From positions 1 to 64,000 of the forward strand of contig DATAOC010000087.1 of NCBI GenBank assembly GCA_036265915.1: a DNA stretch of 64,000 nt. The letters run 5' to 3'. How positions within the stretch are numbered: the first letter of the stretch is position 1; each line of letters begins with the position of its first letter. Made by a program: the position numbers and the translations under genes. Below are positions 50,054 to 58,269 of this stretch, one piece after another. This stretch comes from AR12 sp036265915. GTDB lineage: Bacteria > Methylomirabilota > Methylomirabilia > Rokubacteriales > CSP1-6. The notes beneath the pieces were generated by a model. It was not told the DNA's origin. It was given only the letters and a program-made list of their open reading frames with translations, and made no database searches.

Positions 50054-51036
50054 GCCCGGCCGCGCGGCGGCTCGCGATCGACATCGTCGTCCCCGTCTTC
50101 AACGAGGAGGCGGTGGTGGCCGAATTCCATCGCCGGCTCATGGACGTGGTGCGGCCGCTGCGGCGCGAGCACGACGTCCGCATCTGCTACGTGGACGACG
50201 GCTCCCGCGATCACACGGCCGACGAGCTGGCCAAGCTCGCCGCCGACGACGCCGGCGTCACCGTGCTCGAGCTCAGTCGCAACTTCGGCCACCAGGCCGC
50301 GCTGACGGCCGGCCTCGATCGTGCCGAGGGTGACGCCGTGATCATGCTGGACGGCGACGGTCAGCATCCGCCCGCGCTGATCCGCGACATGATCGACCTC
50401 CATCGCGCCGGCTGGGAGGTCGTGCTCACCCAGCGCGTCGCCGCCGAGCTGCCGCGTCTGAAGCGCTGGACGTCCGCGGCCTTCTACCGGCTGCTCGCGC
50501 TGATCGGCGACACGCGCATCACGCCGGGCTCCGCGGACTACCGGCTCGTGTCCCGGCCGGTGCTCGACGCGCTGCGCGGGATGCGAGAGTACCACCGGTT
50601 CCTGCGCGGGATGGTGGCGTGGGCGGGATTCCGGACGGTCGTGCTGCCGTACACGCAGCCGCCGCGGCTCGGCGGCCGCGCGAAGTACTCGCCGGCCCGG
50701 ATGCTGCGATTCGCGGCCGACGCGACGTTCTCCTTCTCGCTCGTCCCGGTCGCCATCGCGCTCGCGGTCGGCGTCGGCTTCCTGCTTCTGGCGGCCGCGG
50801 AGGCGGTGTACGTCCTCAGCTTCTGGGCCACCGGACGCCAGCACCTGCTCGTGCCGGGCTGGAGCTCGCTGATGTTCATGATCCTCATCGTCGGCGCCTC
50901 GCTCATGATCGCGGTCGGGCTCGTCGGCATCTACGTCGGCTACATCTTCCAGGAGGTGAAGCGTCGCCCGGTGTACGTCGTCCGCGCGGTGCATGGCGCG
51001 GGCGGCCCGCCCGAGCGGGGCGGCGGCGACGCGTGA
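50050..51036 (+). CDS. Glycosyltransferase family 2, DPM/GtrB-like
   Basis: A 328-residue family 2 glycosyltransferase anchored by two C-terminal helices (about 235-305). The nucleotide-sugar site is DIVVPVFNEEAVV and VDDGSRDHT, the DxD-type motif is MLDGDGQHPP, and the acceptor side motif is GMREYHRFLRGMVAW followed by RLGGRAKYSPARML. This is the pattern of polyprenyl-phosphate glycosyl transferases such as GtrB and dolichol-phosphate mannose synthase. GTG at 50050 overlaps the preceding stop. It likely loads a sugar onto undecaprenyl phosphate for the neighbouring GT-C-like protein. Confidence 0.9.
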   Translation: MSPAARRLAIDIVVPVFNEEAVVAEFHRRLMDVVRPLRREHDVRICYVDDGSRDHTADELAKLAADDAGVTVLELSRNFGHQAALTAGLDRAEGDAVIMLDGDGQHPPALIRDMIDLHRAGWEVVLTQRVAAELPRLKRWTSAAFYRLLALIGDTRITPGSADYRLVSRPVLDALRGMREYHRFLRGMVAWAGFRTVVLPYTQPPRLGGRAKYSPARMLRFAADATFSFSLVPVAIALAVGVGFLLLAAAEAVYVLSFWATGRQHLLVPGWSSLMFMILIVGASLMIAVGLVGIYVGYIFQEVKRRPVYVVRAVHGAGGPPERGGGDA

Positions 51037-51740
51037 TGCGCGACTCGACGGAGCGCTTCTACGAGGAGATCGCGGATCGCTTCGAGGGCCTCGACCATCC
51101 GGCCGATGTCCGTCGCCGGCTCGCCGTCGTGTTCGACGAATGCCTCTCACCGACCACGCTCGTCGGCGCCCGGACGCTGGACGCCGGCTGCGGCTACGGC
51201 GCCTTCTCGGCGGCGGCCGCCGCGCGCGGCGCCGAGGTCGTCAGCGTGGACCTGGGCCCGCGGCTCGTGGCGCGCGCGGCGGCCCGCGCCGGCAGCCGCG
51301 GCGTCGTCGCCGATGCGACGGCGCTCGGGCTTCGCGATGGCAGCTTCGACGTGGTGATCGCGAGCGAGATGGTCGAGCACACGACAGCGCCGGCGCGCGC
51401 GGTGGCCGAGCTGGCGCGCGTGCTTCGCACCGGCGGTCTCCTCGTGCTCACGACACCCAACCGCGTGTGGCAGCCGGCGGTGCGCGCCGCCAGCCGGCTG
51501 CGCCTGCGGCCGTTCCGCGGGCTCGAGAACTTCCTCGGCTGGCGTGAGCTGGAGCGCGCGTGCATCGCGGCCGGCCTCGACGTGCTCGATCACGTCGGTC
51601 TCCACCCGTGGCCCTTCCAGCTCGGCCTGCACCGCGCGGCCCGGCTCGTGGAGCGACGGGTCGCCCGGGGCGTCGTCGCCCCGCTCATGGTCAATCAGGC
51701 ACTGGTGGCGCGCAAGCGTCGGCCCGACGCGCAGCGTTGA
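51036..51740 (+). CDS. Class I SAM-dependent methyltransferase
   Basis: This 234-residue methyltransferase has motif I LDAGCGYGAFSAAAA (about 48-62), an acidic residue ending strand 2 (VSVDLG), and the post-I segments DGSFDVVIASEMVEH and LRTGGLLVLTTPN. This resembles UbiG/Methyltransf_11-type enzymes acting on small molecules or glycolipid sugars. The ATG at 51036 shares one base with the preceding stop codon (TGATG). Location after two glycosyltransferase-type genes suggests a sugar or glycolipid substrate. Its TGA stop is part of the -35 box of the next promoter. Confidence 0.85.
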   Translation: MRDSTERFYEEIADRFEGLDHPADVRRRLAVVFDECLSPTTLVGARTLDAGCGYGAFSAAAAARGAEVVSVDLGPRLVARAAARAGSRGVVADATALGLRDGSFDVVIASEMVEHTTAPARAVAELARVLRTGGLLVLTTPNRVWQPAVRAASRLRLRPFRGLENFLGWRELERACIAAGLDVLDHVGLHPWPFQLGLHRAARLVERRVARGVVAPLMVNQALVARKRRPDAQR

Positions 51741-51765
51741 CTTTCCGGCCTCGTGCTCTTATATA
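51737..51765 (+). promoter_or_regulatory. Strong sigma-70-type promoter TTGACT-N17-TATATA
   Basis: TTGACT (51737-51742) and TATATA (51760-51765) are exactly 17 bases apart. The TGA of the -35 is the stop codon of the methyltransferase gene. The promoter faces the small hypothetical gene and the PQQ dehydrogenase. About 90 bases of leader precede the first plausible start. Confidence 0.65.
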
Positions 51766-51863
51766 GGTCCGCGTCCTGGTGGTCGACGATCACGCTGTCG
51801 GGAGCGCTATTCGCCCTCGTCGGTGGCTCCACGGCCGACGGCGAGCAGAAGAGGGTGGAAGGC

Positions 51864-52190
51864 ATGGGACGGACGCTGGGATGGGTGGTGGCCGTCGGCG
51901 ACGAGCTGGCCTTCGTCGACTGTCAGGGTCGGCGGTCGCCGCTCGGCGGCGCGCGCGTCGAGCCCACGAGCGAGCGGTGCGCCGCGTCGGCCTCGCCGTT
52001 CACGCTCACCGGCGTCGTGCGTCGCGTCGACCCCCGGCGCCGTATCGTCTCGGCCGAGGACGACACCGGCCGCATCCACGCGTTTCACGTGCCAAGCGAC
52101 GGTCCTCGGCTCGACGACCTCAACCCCGGCGAGCGCATCCAGGCGACCGGCCCGATCGACGGACAGGCCACCGGCATCGCGCGCCACTGA
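51864..52190 (+). CDS. Small protein of unknown function before the PQQ dehydrogenase
   Basis: A 108-residue protein from ATG 51864 (ribosome site AGAGGG). A longer frame from GTG 51753 would add a signal-like stretch (STITLSGALFALVGG) but would begin before the predicted transcription start, so the shorter form is preferred; a periplasmic form remains possible. The sequence alternates beta-strand-like segments (VVAVGDELAFVDCQG, FTLTGVVRRVDPRRRIVSAEDDTGRIHAFHV), resembling an OB-type or copper-resistance-like small barrel. No family was recognised. It is 20 bases upstream of the PQQ dehydrogenase gene and is probably cotranscribed with it. Confidence 0.55.
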   Translation: MGRTLGWVVAVGDELAFVDCQGRRSPLGGARVEPTSERCAASASPFTLTGVVRRVDPRRRIVSAEDDTGRIHAFHVPSDGPRLDDLNPGERIQATGPIDGQATGIARH

Positions 52191-52210
52191 TGCAGCACAC
52201 GGAGGTTGGC

Positions 52211-53956
52211 ATGAAGCAACGCAGAGCGCTGTACCTGGCGGGCCTGGTCACGGTAATGCTCGTGACCGGCGCCTGCTCGATGTCGACGTCGGACAGCGGA
52301 GGCGGCATGAGCGGCCCGCGCGCAGCGTCGATGAGCGACGCGGGCGGGGCGGGAAACGACTGGACCACGTATCACGGCAGCTATCAGTCGTGGCACTACA
52401 GCCCGCTCACGCAGATCAACACCGACAACGTCAAGAAGCTGCAGGTGGCGTGGGTGCACCACCCCGGACGCTCCACGCGCGGGCTGCAGTCGATGCCGCT
52501 CGTCGCCGACGGCGTCCTGTACTACACCGGCTCCTACAGTCGCGTGTGGGCGCTCGACGCGGCCACCGGCCAGCCGATCTGGTCGTACTTCCCGAAGCTC
52601 AATGACGACCTCGTGGCCGCGCAGACGCACTCGCCGTACACGCGCGGCATCGCGCTCGGCATGGGCAAAATCTACGTCGGCACTGTCGACGGCCGGCTCA
52701 TCGCCCTCGACATGAAGACGGGCCAGCCCGCGTGGGATACCAAGCTCGTCAACTCCGAGAAGCTGACGGTCGGCTTCACGGGCGCGCCGCTGCTCGTCAA
52801 GGACAAGGTCATCATCGGCGCGCAGGGTGGCGAGTGGCCGGGCCGCGGGCCGATCTTCGGCGTCGACGCCAGCAGCGGCAAGAAGGTCTGGGAGTTCCTC
52901 ACCGTGGCCGGCACCGACGAGGCCATGAAGACGTGGGGCGGCGAGTCGTGGAAGACCGGCGGCGGTGGCGGCTGGATGGCCGGCGCCTACGACGCCGAGA
53001 CGAACACGGTGTGGTGGGGCACCGGCAATCCGGCCCCGCTCTACGACTGGTCGGGCGGTGACTGGAAGAACTCCGGGCCGCGCCCGGGTGACAACCTCTA
53101 CACCACCTCCGTCATCGCCCTCGATCCCGACACCGGCAAGCTGAAGTTCTACCATCAGGAGCTGCCGCACGACGCGTGGGACTTCGACAGCGCCGTCGGC
53201 GAGTTCGTGATGCTGGACCGTGACGGCAAGAAGCTCGTGGTGCATCCCAACAAGGGCGGCCACGTCTTCGTCTACGATCGCAAGGACGCGAGCGTGGTGA
53301 ACGTCTGGCAGCTCGTGAACAACATCAACTTCGTGAAGAGCATCGATCCGAAGACCGGCGCGCTGATCGGCCGGCGCGACCTGCCGCTCGGCAAGCACAG
53401 CAACCTCTGCCCGGCCATCGCGGGTGGCATGAGCTGGAACTCGGGCGCCTACAGCCCGAAGACCGGCCTGTACTACAAGATCGGCCAGGAATGGTGCATG
53501 GACCTCGAGGTCATCAAGACCACGCCGGTCCTGGAGCCGCAGGCGCAGCTCGACATCGGCGCCAACTTCACGCTGCGCAACCCCGAGGGCGGCAAGGCCT
53601 ACGGCCATCTGTCCGGCCGTGACCCCGTCACCGGTCAGAAGAAGTGGGAAGTGCGATTCCCCGAGCCCCCGCTCGCGAGCCTGCTCGCCACCGGCGGCAA
53701 CCTGGTGTTCGTGCCGGATCCGCGTGGCATGCTGCGCGCCTACAACGCGGAGACGGGCCAGGAGGTGTGGTCGCACAACAACGGCATCGGCCACAACGGC
53801 GGCATCATCAGCTACTCGGCCAAGGGCAAGCAGTACATCGCCGTGGCCACCGGCTGGGGATCGCTGGTCGGCGACGAGTTCGGCGCGCTGTTCGGCGAGC
53901 CCTTCAAGAGCATGCCGAAGGACGCCGGCGCCATCGTGGTCTTCACGCTGGAGTAA
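52211..53956 (+). CDS. PQQ-dependent alcohol dehydrogenase, lanthanide-type active site, lipoprotein
   Basis: A 581-residue eight-bladed quinoprotein with a lipobox (LVTGAC, C22), so it is anchored on the periplasmic face. By comparison with methanol dehydrogenase the metal and base residues are E208 (GGEW), N273 (GTGNP) and D324 (AWDFD), and the residue two further on is D326. This D-x-D is the signature of lanthanide-dependent XoxF/PedH enzymes; calcium enzymes have Ala or Ser there. No vicinal Cys-Cys pair is visible. The next genes encode a cytochrome c and a XoxJ-like protein. The alcohol oxidised is unknown. Confidence 0.88.
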   Translation: MKQRRALYLAGLVTVMLVTGACSMSTSDSGGGMSGPRAASMSDAGGAGNDWTTYHGSYQSWHYSPLTQINTDNVKKLQVAWVHHPGRSTRGLQSMPLVADGVLYYTGSYSRVWALDAATGQPIWSYFPKLNDDLVAAQTHSPYTRGIALGMGKIYVGTVDGRLIALDMKTGQPAWDTKLVNSEKLTVGFTGAPLLVKDKVIIGAQGGEWPGRGPIFGVDASSGKKVWEFLTVAGTDEAMKTWGGESWKTGGGGGWMAGAYDAETNTVWWGTGNPAPLYDWSGGDWKNSGPRPGDNLYTTSVIALDPDTGKLKFYHQELPHDAWDFDSAVGEFVMLDRDGKKLVVHPNKGGHVFVYDRKDASVVNVWQLVNNINFVKSIDPKTGALIGRRDLPLGKHSNLCPAIAGGMSWNSGAYSPKTGLYYKIGQEWCMDLEVIKTTPVLEPQAQLDIGANFTLRNPEGGKAYGHLSGRDPVTGQKKWEVRFPEPPLASLLATGGNLVFVPDPRGMLRAYNAETGQEVWSHNNGIGHNGGIISYSAKGKQYIAVATGWGSLVGDEFGALFGEPFKSMPKDAGAIVVFTLE

Positions 53957-53964
53957 TCGGTCGT

Positions 53965-54000
53965 GCGGCGGGGATGGGCGCGCAGGCCCGTCCCCGCCGC
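53965..54000. terminator. Long intercistronic hairpin after the PQQ dehydrogenase gene
   Basis: GCGGCGGGGA pairs with TCCCCGCCGC, followed by a T-G wobble and an inner GGGC/GCCC stem with a 6-base loop, giving a stem of about 15 bp. It starts 9 bases after the dehydrogenase stop. There is no T-tract, so it may work as an mRNA stabiliser that lowers expression of the genes downstream rather than as a full terminator. Confidence 0.5.
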
Positions 54001-54014
54001 GGTAGCATATCGCC

Positions 54015-54356
54015 ATGCGGCTCTTCAGCGTTCGTCTCGGACTGGCGCTGGGCCTGCTGGCCGCGGCTGGCCGGCCGGCTCCGGTGGCCGCCCAGTCGCC
54101 GCCGGCAGCGAGCGACGAGTCGCTCGACGGCGCCAGGATCTTCGGCAGCACCTGTGGCTTCTGCCATCAGGCCGGAGGGCGGGCGCCCGGCCGCGGCCCC
54201 AAGCTGGCCGGCACCCAGCGCTCGGACGAGTTCATCCTGAACCGGATTCGCGTCGGCAAGGAGGGCGCGATGCCCGCCTACGGACGCGCGTTCACCGACA
54301 AGCAGCTGCACGCGCTCGTCTCCTACATCCGGAGTCTCAAGGACGACGCGCAGTGA
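54015..54356 (+). CDS. Cytochrome c, single haem, periplasmic
   Basis: A 113-residue class I cytochrome c with a Sec signal (cleavage near VAAQS, residue 27), the haem motif C47-GF-C50-H51 and the axial Met M86 (AMPAYG). Its place between a lanthanide-type PQQ dehydrogenase and a XoxJ-like gene suggests it is the electron acceptor (XoxG role), although it is shorter than typical XoxG. The start is the only ATG in range, and a TAGCAT-like sequence just upstream might be a weak -10. It overlaps the next gene by 4 bases. Confidence 0.9.
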   Translation: MRLFSVRLGLALGLLAAAGRPAPVAAQSPPAASDESLDGARIFGSTCGFCHQAGGRAPGRGPKLAGTQRSDEFILNRIRVGKEGAMPAYGRAFTDKQLHALVSYIRSLKDDAQ

Positions 54357-55141
54357 CCCGGCGCCGGTCCGTCACGGCGCTGACGGCGCTGCTCATCGCC
54401 GCGCTGCCGTTCTCCCACGCGGCCGCCCGCCCGCTGTCGGCGATCCGGGACCGCGGCGTGCTCTCGCTGTGCGCGCACGCCAACTCGCTGCCGTTCGCCA
54501 GCAAGACCAGCAATCCGCCGGGCTTCCAGATCGAGCTGGCGCGCGCGCTGGCGCGCGCGCTCGGCGTCTCTCTGCACGTCGAGTGGGTCGTCAGCGGCAT
54601 CCAGTTCCGTGCCGCGGACTGCGACATCGTGCTCGACACCATCGCCGTGCCCGAAGCGCAGGCCGAGCGGCGCCTCGAGCTGTCGAAGCCGTACCAGCGC
54701 AGCGGCGTCGGCCTGGTCGTGCGAAGCGACGCGCACAATCTCGACGGCTTTGGCGACCTCGCCGGGCGGCGCGTCGCCGTGCAGGGCCACTCGCTGGCCG
54801 CGATGCTGCTCGAGCAGCGCGGCGCCCGCCTCACCTTCTTTGGCTACGAGGAGGAGATGGTCGACGCGGTCGCGCACGGTGAGGTCGACGCCGCCGCCGT
54901 CTCGCCGGCCACGGTCGGCTACTACCGCCTCCGCCATCCCGACGCGCCGGTGCGCTTCGTCCACGCGTATGACGCCGAGCCCGAGCTGCGCTGGAACCTC
55001 GCGGTCGGGATGCGCCGTGCCGACCCCGCCCTCCACGAGGCGATCGACGCGGCCATCGAGCGCCTCATCGCGGACGGCACCGTGGCGGGCATCTACGCCC
55101 GTTACGGCGTCGAGCACCGGCCGCCGGACCGCACCCCATGA
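54353..55141 (+). CDS. XoxJ/MoxJ-like periplasmic solute-binding protein
   Basis: This 262-residue protein has a signal peptide and a family-3 type binding fold (LSAIRDRGVLSLCAHANSLPFAS at the mature N-terminus; later DGFGDLAGRRVAVQGHSLAAML). This is the pattern of MoxJ/XoxJ and related quinoprotein-associated proteins, which are thought to assist maturation of PQQ dehydrogenases rather than transport. Cys residues in LCAHAN and AADCDIVLD are typical of the group. GTG at 54353 overlaps the cytochrome stop, and the stop overlaps the DoxX-like gene. Confidence 0.82.
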   Translation: MTRRRSVTALTALLIAALPFSHAAARPLSAIRDRGVLSLCAHANSLPFASKTSNPPGFQIELARALARALGVSLHVEWVVSGIQFRAADCDIVLDTIAVPEAQAERRLELSKPYQRSGVGLVVRSDAHNLDGFGDLAGRRVAVQGHSLAAMLLEQRGARLTFFGYEEEMVDAVAHGEVDAAAVSPATVGYYRLRHPDAPVRFVHAYDAEPELRWNLAVGMRRADPALHEAIDAAIERLIADGTVAGIYARYGVEHRPPDRTP

Positions 55142-55647
55142 TCCATCCCGACCGCGCGGTGGCCGCGCTCCGCGTGGTCGTCGGCGCCTGGTTCCTGAAG
55201 GCGGTGTGGACGAAGCTTGCGGTCGCGACCGCGTTCGGCGCCATCCCCTATCCCGTCGTCTCCCCGCGCTTCGTCGCCTTCCAGCCCAAGCGCGTGGCCG
55301 AGTTCGCCGCCGGCAATCCGGTCGGCTGGTACAAGGATTTCCTCGACCACACCGTGCTGCCCCACGCCGCCCTGTTCGCGACGCTGCAGACCTATGGCGA
55401 GGTCGTGGTCGGCATCGGCCTCGTGCTCGGGCTGCTCACGGGCCTGGCCGCAGCGATCGGGCTGCTGCTCGCGGTGAACTTCGGACTCGCCACGCAATGG
55501 ATGAGCTTCGGCCAGCAGGGCTTCCATCTACTGCTGATCACCTCGATGATCCTGTTCCTGCTCACGCGCGCGGGACGCACGTGGGGCGTGGACGGCTGGC
55601 TGTACAGCGCGGCCGCGCGGCGACGGTGGCTTCGCGCGCTGGTGTGA
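55138..55647 (+). CDS. DoxX/DoxD-like integral membrane protein
   Basis: A 169-residue protein with four predicted helices and the DoxX-family pattern (RVVVGAWFLKAVWTKL at the start, then a long loop and three helices). DoxX-like proteins are associated with quinone or thiol redox steps at the membrane. It overlaps the XoxJ-like gene by 4 bases, so it may connect this PQQ system to the respiratory quinone pool; this is inference. It converges with the TonB receptor gene, with 6 bases between the stops. Confidence 0.75.
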   Translation: MIHPDRAVAALRVVVGAWFLKAVWTKLAVATAFGAIPYPVVSPRFVAFQPKRVAEFAAGNPVGWYKDFLDHTVLPHAALFATLQTYGEVVVGIGLVLGLLTGLAAAIGLLLAVNFGLATQWMSFGQQGFHLLLITSMILFLLTRAGRTWGVDGWLYSAAARRRWLRALV

Positions 55648-55653
55648 GCGCCG

Positions 55654-57780
55654 CTAGAAGGTGTATTGCGCGCCGACGAGCACGTTGATCGGCGGCGCCG
55701 GTGTGAGGAATCGCTGCACGGGGCTGCCGGGCTCGCGTCCGTTCACCGCAAACGTCCCGAACGTCTCGTAGCGCTCGTCGAAGACGTTGTTCACGCGCGC
55801 GAAGACCTCCAGCGCGCGCACCTTCACCGAGCCGCCGGCACCGACCACGACGTAGCCGGGCAGCTCGCGCTCGCGATTCACCTCGTCGCCGCGGAGGAAC
55901 TGCGGGCCGACGTAGCGCGCGTCGAGCGACAGCGTCGCCCAGCGCCACGGATGCCAGGCGAGGCCGGCGTTGAGGCGGTGGCGCGGCACGAGCGGCAGCG
56001 AGTCGCCGGGCCGCACTGTCTCGACGCCCGGCGGCAGCGGGGTCGCGAGCTCCGCCGTGTCCCGGAACGTCGCGCGCGTGTACGCGTAGTTCAGGTAGGC
56101 GTCGAGCGAGGGCAGCGGGCGCGCGCGTAGCCCGACCTCGAGCCCCTCGCGCCGCGTGCGCCCGATGTTCTGGAAGAAGACGCCGGTGGTGCCGGTCGGG
56201 GCGACCGCAAAGATGTCGTCGCTGACGTCCGTCCGGAACACCGACGCCTCGAGGTCGAGCCAGCGGAGCGGGCGCGCCGTCATGCCGACCTCGTAGTTAC
56301 GGGCCGTGACGGCCGACAGCGGCGGATCCGGAGCCACGCCGGCCTGCAGTCCGGGGCAGACGGCGCCCGGCCCGGCGCAGGTCAGCTCCAGGAACGCCGG
56401 CGCGCGAAAGCCCTCCGAGTAGCTCGCATAGAAGGCCAGCGCCTTGCTCACGTTCAGCGTGATTCCGGCGCGCGGATTGAGACGCTGGAAGGTGTGGGTG
56501 CCGGTGCTCACGTCCTCGAGCCGATCCTCGATCGCGTGGCGCACGTAGTCCCAGCGCCCGGCCAGCGTGAGCACGACGCTCGAGCCCGCGATCGGAACGT
56601 CGCGCAGCACCGTGAACGAGTCCTGCGCGTAGACACCGATCGAGTCCTGCGTGTCGGCGAGGTCGGCGTCCGGGACGCGCGGCTCATCGGCGACCTCGAG
56701 GAACGTGCGGCTCGTGACGTCACTGCGCACGAATTCGAAGCCCGCGATGACGACGTTGGCGTGGCCGGCGAGCTCCGTCCGGTGGGTGGCCTGCACGGTG
56801 CCGCCGACCGAGCGCGCGTTGGTGAAGAGGCGCGTGTTCTCGCCGATGAAGTTCACGTTGAACTGCTCGCTGTGCAGCACCCGCACGAACGCGTTGAGCC
56901 GCACCGTCAGCTGCTCGTCGACGGCCTGCTCGACGTTCAGGATCGCCTGGTGAAGCTCCGGCGCGAAGAAGTCGCCGGCGGTGAAGTTCCGTCGCCGATG
57001 CCGCTGCGCGTCCAGCTCGGGCAGCGAGCCCGCCTGCTTGATGCGATCGTCGCTGAACTGGTACGACAGCGTGGCGTCGGTGCCGCCGGCACCGAAGCCG
57101 ACCTTCGTGAAGACGCGGGACACACGCGAGTCGCTGTGGGCGCGGTAGCCGTCGTCCAGGAGCTCGGTCAGGGAGGCCGCGTAGTCGAAGGGCCGCACGC
57201 CACCGCCGATGCGCAGCCGGTACTCGCGGCGGCCGAAGCTGCCGAACGCGATCTCGGGCGTGACCTCGTGTCCCTCGCCGCCGCGCCGGGTCACGAGGCT
57301 GACAGCGCCGCCGAGCGTGTTGCGGCCGAACAGCACCGACGGGCCGCGGATGACGTCGATGCGCTCGACGTCGTCGAGCGGGATGAGGTCGAAGTTCACC
57401 TCCTCCACCGTCGGCTCGTTCAGCCGCACGCCGTCGAGGAAGACGCTGAGTCCCTGCGGCAGCCCGCTGACCGGCGACGCCGTGAAGCCGCGCAGCGTGA
57501 GATCCGGCTGAAACGGATTTCCCTGCTCACTTTGGAGACTCACGCCGGGCAGGCGCTCGAGGACATCGGGCAGCACGGGCGCCCGCGCGCTGGCGCGCTC
57601 CTCCTCGGTGATCGTATCGATCCGGCTCGGCATGATCGGTCGGGCAAGCGGATCGACCGGCGCGGGCGCGGTCACACGAACCGGCGGCAGGCGAGGCGGC
57701 TCGGACGGCTCCTGCGCGACCGCCACGGAAGCACTGGCCAGTGCGACGAGGAGCTGGAGTGCCAGGACCATGCGGGCCAT
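55654..57780 (-). CDS. TonB-dependent outer-membrane receptor
   Basis: A 708-residue TonB-dependent receptor: signal peptide (about 1-22), a TonB box-like PPVRVTA (about 32-38), plug domain (about 50-170 with VLERLPGVSLQSEQG and VERIDVIRGPSVLFGRNTLGGAV), and a 22-strand barrel ending in the aromatic residue F708 (VLVGAQYTF). A Cys pair (LTCAGPGAVCPG, about 468-477) may form a loop disulfide. Such receptors import metal chelates, cobalamin or sugars. Lying between two lanthanide-type PQQ dehydrogenase clusters, it is a candidate receptor for a lanthanide or copper chelate; iron chelates cannot be excluded. No cobalamin riboswitch is seen upstream. Confidence 0.9.
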   Translation of the reverse strand: MARMVLALQLLVALASASVAVAQEPSEPPRLPPVRVTAPAPVDPLARPIMPSRIDTITEEERASARAPVLPDVLERLPGVSLQSEQGNPFQPDLTLRGFTASPVSGLPQGLSVFLDGVRLNEPTVEEVNFDLIPLDDVERIDVIRGPSVLFGRNTLGGAVSLVTRRGGEGHEVTPEIAFGSFGRREYRLRIGGGVRPFDYAASLTELLDDGYRAHSDSRVSRVFTKVGFGAGGTDATLSYQFSDDRIKQAGSLPELDAQRHRRRNFTAGDFFAPELHQAILNVEQAVDEQLTVRLNAFVRVLHSEQFNVNFIGENTRLFTNARSVGGTVQATHRTELAGHANVVIAGFEFVRSDVTSRTFLEVADEPRVPDADLADTQDSIGVYAQDSFTVLRDVPIAGSSVVLTLAGRWDYVRHAIEDRLEDVSTGTHTFQRLNPRAGITLNVSKALAFYASYSEGFRAPAFLELTCAGPGAVCPGLQAGVAPDPPLSAVTARNYEVGMTARPLRWLDLEASVFRTDVSDDIFAVAPTGTTGVFFQNIGRTRREGLEVGLRARPLPSLDAYLNYAYTRATFRDTAELATPLPPGVETVRPGDSLPLVPRHRLNAGLAWHPWRWATLSLDARYVGPQFLRGDEVNRERELPGYVVVGAGGSVKVRALEVFARVNNVFDERYETFGTFAVNGREPGSPVQRFLTPAPPINVLVGAQYTF

Positions 57781-57792
57781 CGACGTCGCGGC

Positions 57793-57821
57793 ATCGTAAT
57801 CCGGCCGCTACGGGAGGGCAA
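57793..57821 (-). promoter_or_regulatory. Candidate promoter of the TonB receptor gene
   Basis: On the minus strand TTGCCC (57816-57821) and TACGAT (57793-57798) are 17 bases apart. The start would lie about 6 bases before the ATG, again suggesting a very short leader. The rest of the 141-bp gap 57781-57921 shows no riboswitch motif that I recognise. Confidence 0.4.
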
Positions 57822-57921
57822 TGAATTCCGGCCGGGTCAGGATCGCTTGCCAGCGAGGCAGGGCGTTGTCAGCGTGACGCGGCCGCAGGGCGCCGAACGA
57901 TGAATCCGAGGAGGCGCCCCG

Positions 57922-58206
57922 CTACGTTCGCGCGCAGGTGGCCGGGGTCAGCATGCCGGTCACGACGTGCGCCTCGTCCGGCAGCACGGCTCCTGTCGGC
58001 GTCTCCTTGCGCCACTGGATGCGGTAGGGCGTGGGCAGTGCAAGCTCCAGCGAGTGGGCCACTTCGCAGGCGTGCGCGACGAAGTCCGCGGCCGTCTGCT
58101 TCTCGCCGCCCGGCTCGACGTAGACGAGCAGCTCCATCGTGTCGTAGCGGACCAGGACACTTGCCGCGAGCAGCACGATCTTCAGTCCACGCCATCGCCG
58201 CGCCAT
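57922..58206 (-). CDS. Small hypothetical protein in the PQQ cluster
   Basis: A 94-residue protein starting MARRWRGLKIVLLAASVLVRYD, with a short hydrophobic N-terminus that may be a signal or anchor. The rest is mixed alpha/beta with no named motif; a single Cys lies at the C-terminus (TPATCART). The ATG at 58206 is chosen because AGGGGGG lies at good spacing, whereas the longer frame has none. It sits between the second PQQ cluster gene and the TonB receptor and is probably part of the same minus-strand unit. No function can be given. Confidence 0.5.
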   Translation of the reverse strand: MARRWRGLKIVLLAASVLVRYDTMELLVYVEPGGEKQTAADFVAHACEVAHSLELALPTPYRIQWRKETPTGAVLPDEAHVVTGMLTPATCART

Positions 58207-58242
58207 GCCATCCCCCCTGCACTGTGCGATTGCAAGGGGAGT

Positions 58243-58268
58243 GCCGACCACGCCGATAGGTGGTCGGC
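58243..58268. terminator. Hairpin after the periplasmic hypothetical gene
   Basis: GCCGACCAC and GTGGTCGGC form a perfect 9-bp stem with an 8-base loop, starting one base beyond the stop of the gene at 58270. There is no T-tract, so it may be a terminator helped by Rho or an intercistronic stabilising hairpin. Confidence 0.5.
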
Positions 58269-58269
58269 G

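Noticed and set aside
51753..51863. Longer form of the small gene from GTG 51753
   Set aside because: This start overlaps the predicted -10 box (51760-51765) and would precede the transcription start.
57781..57921. Cobalamin riboswitch before the TonB receptor
   Set aside because: I found no B12-box-like sequence in this gap, and the predicted promoter leaves almost no 5' leader.
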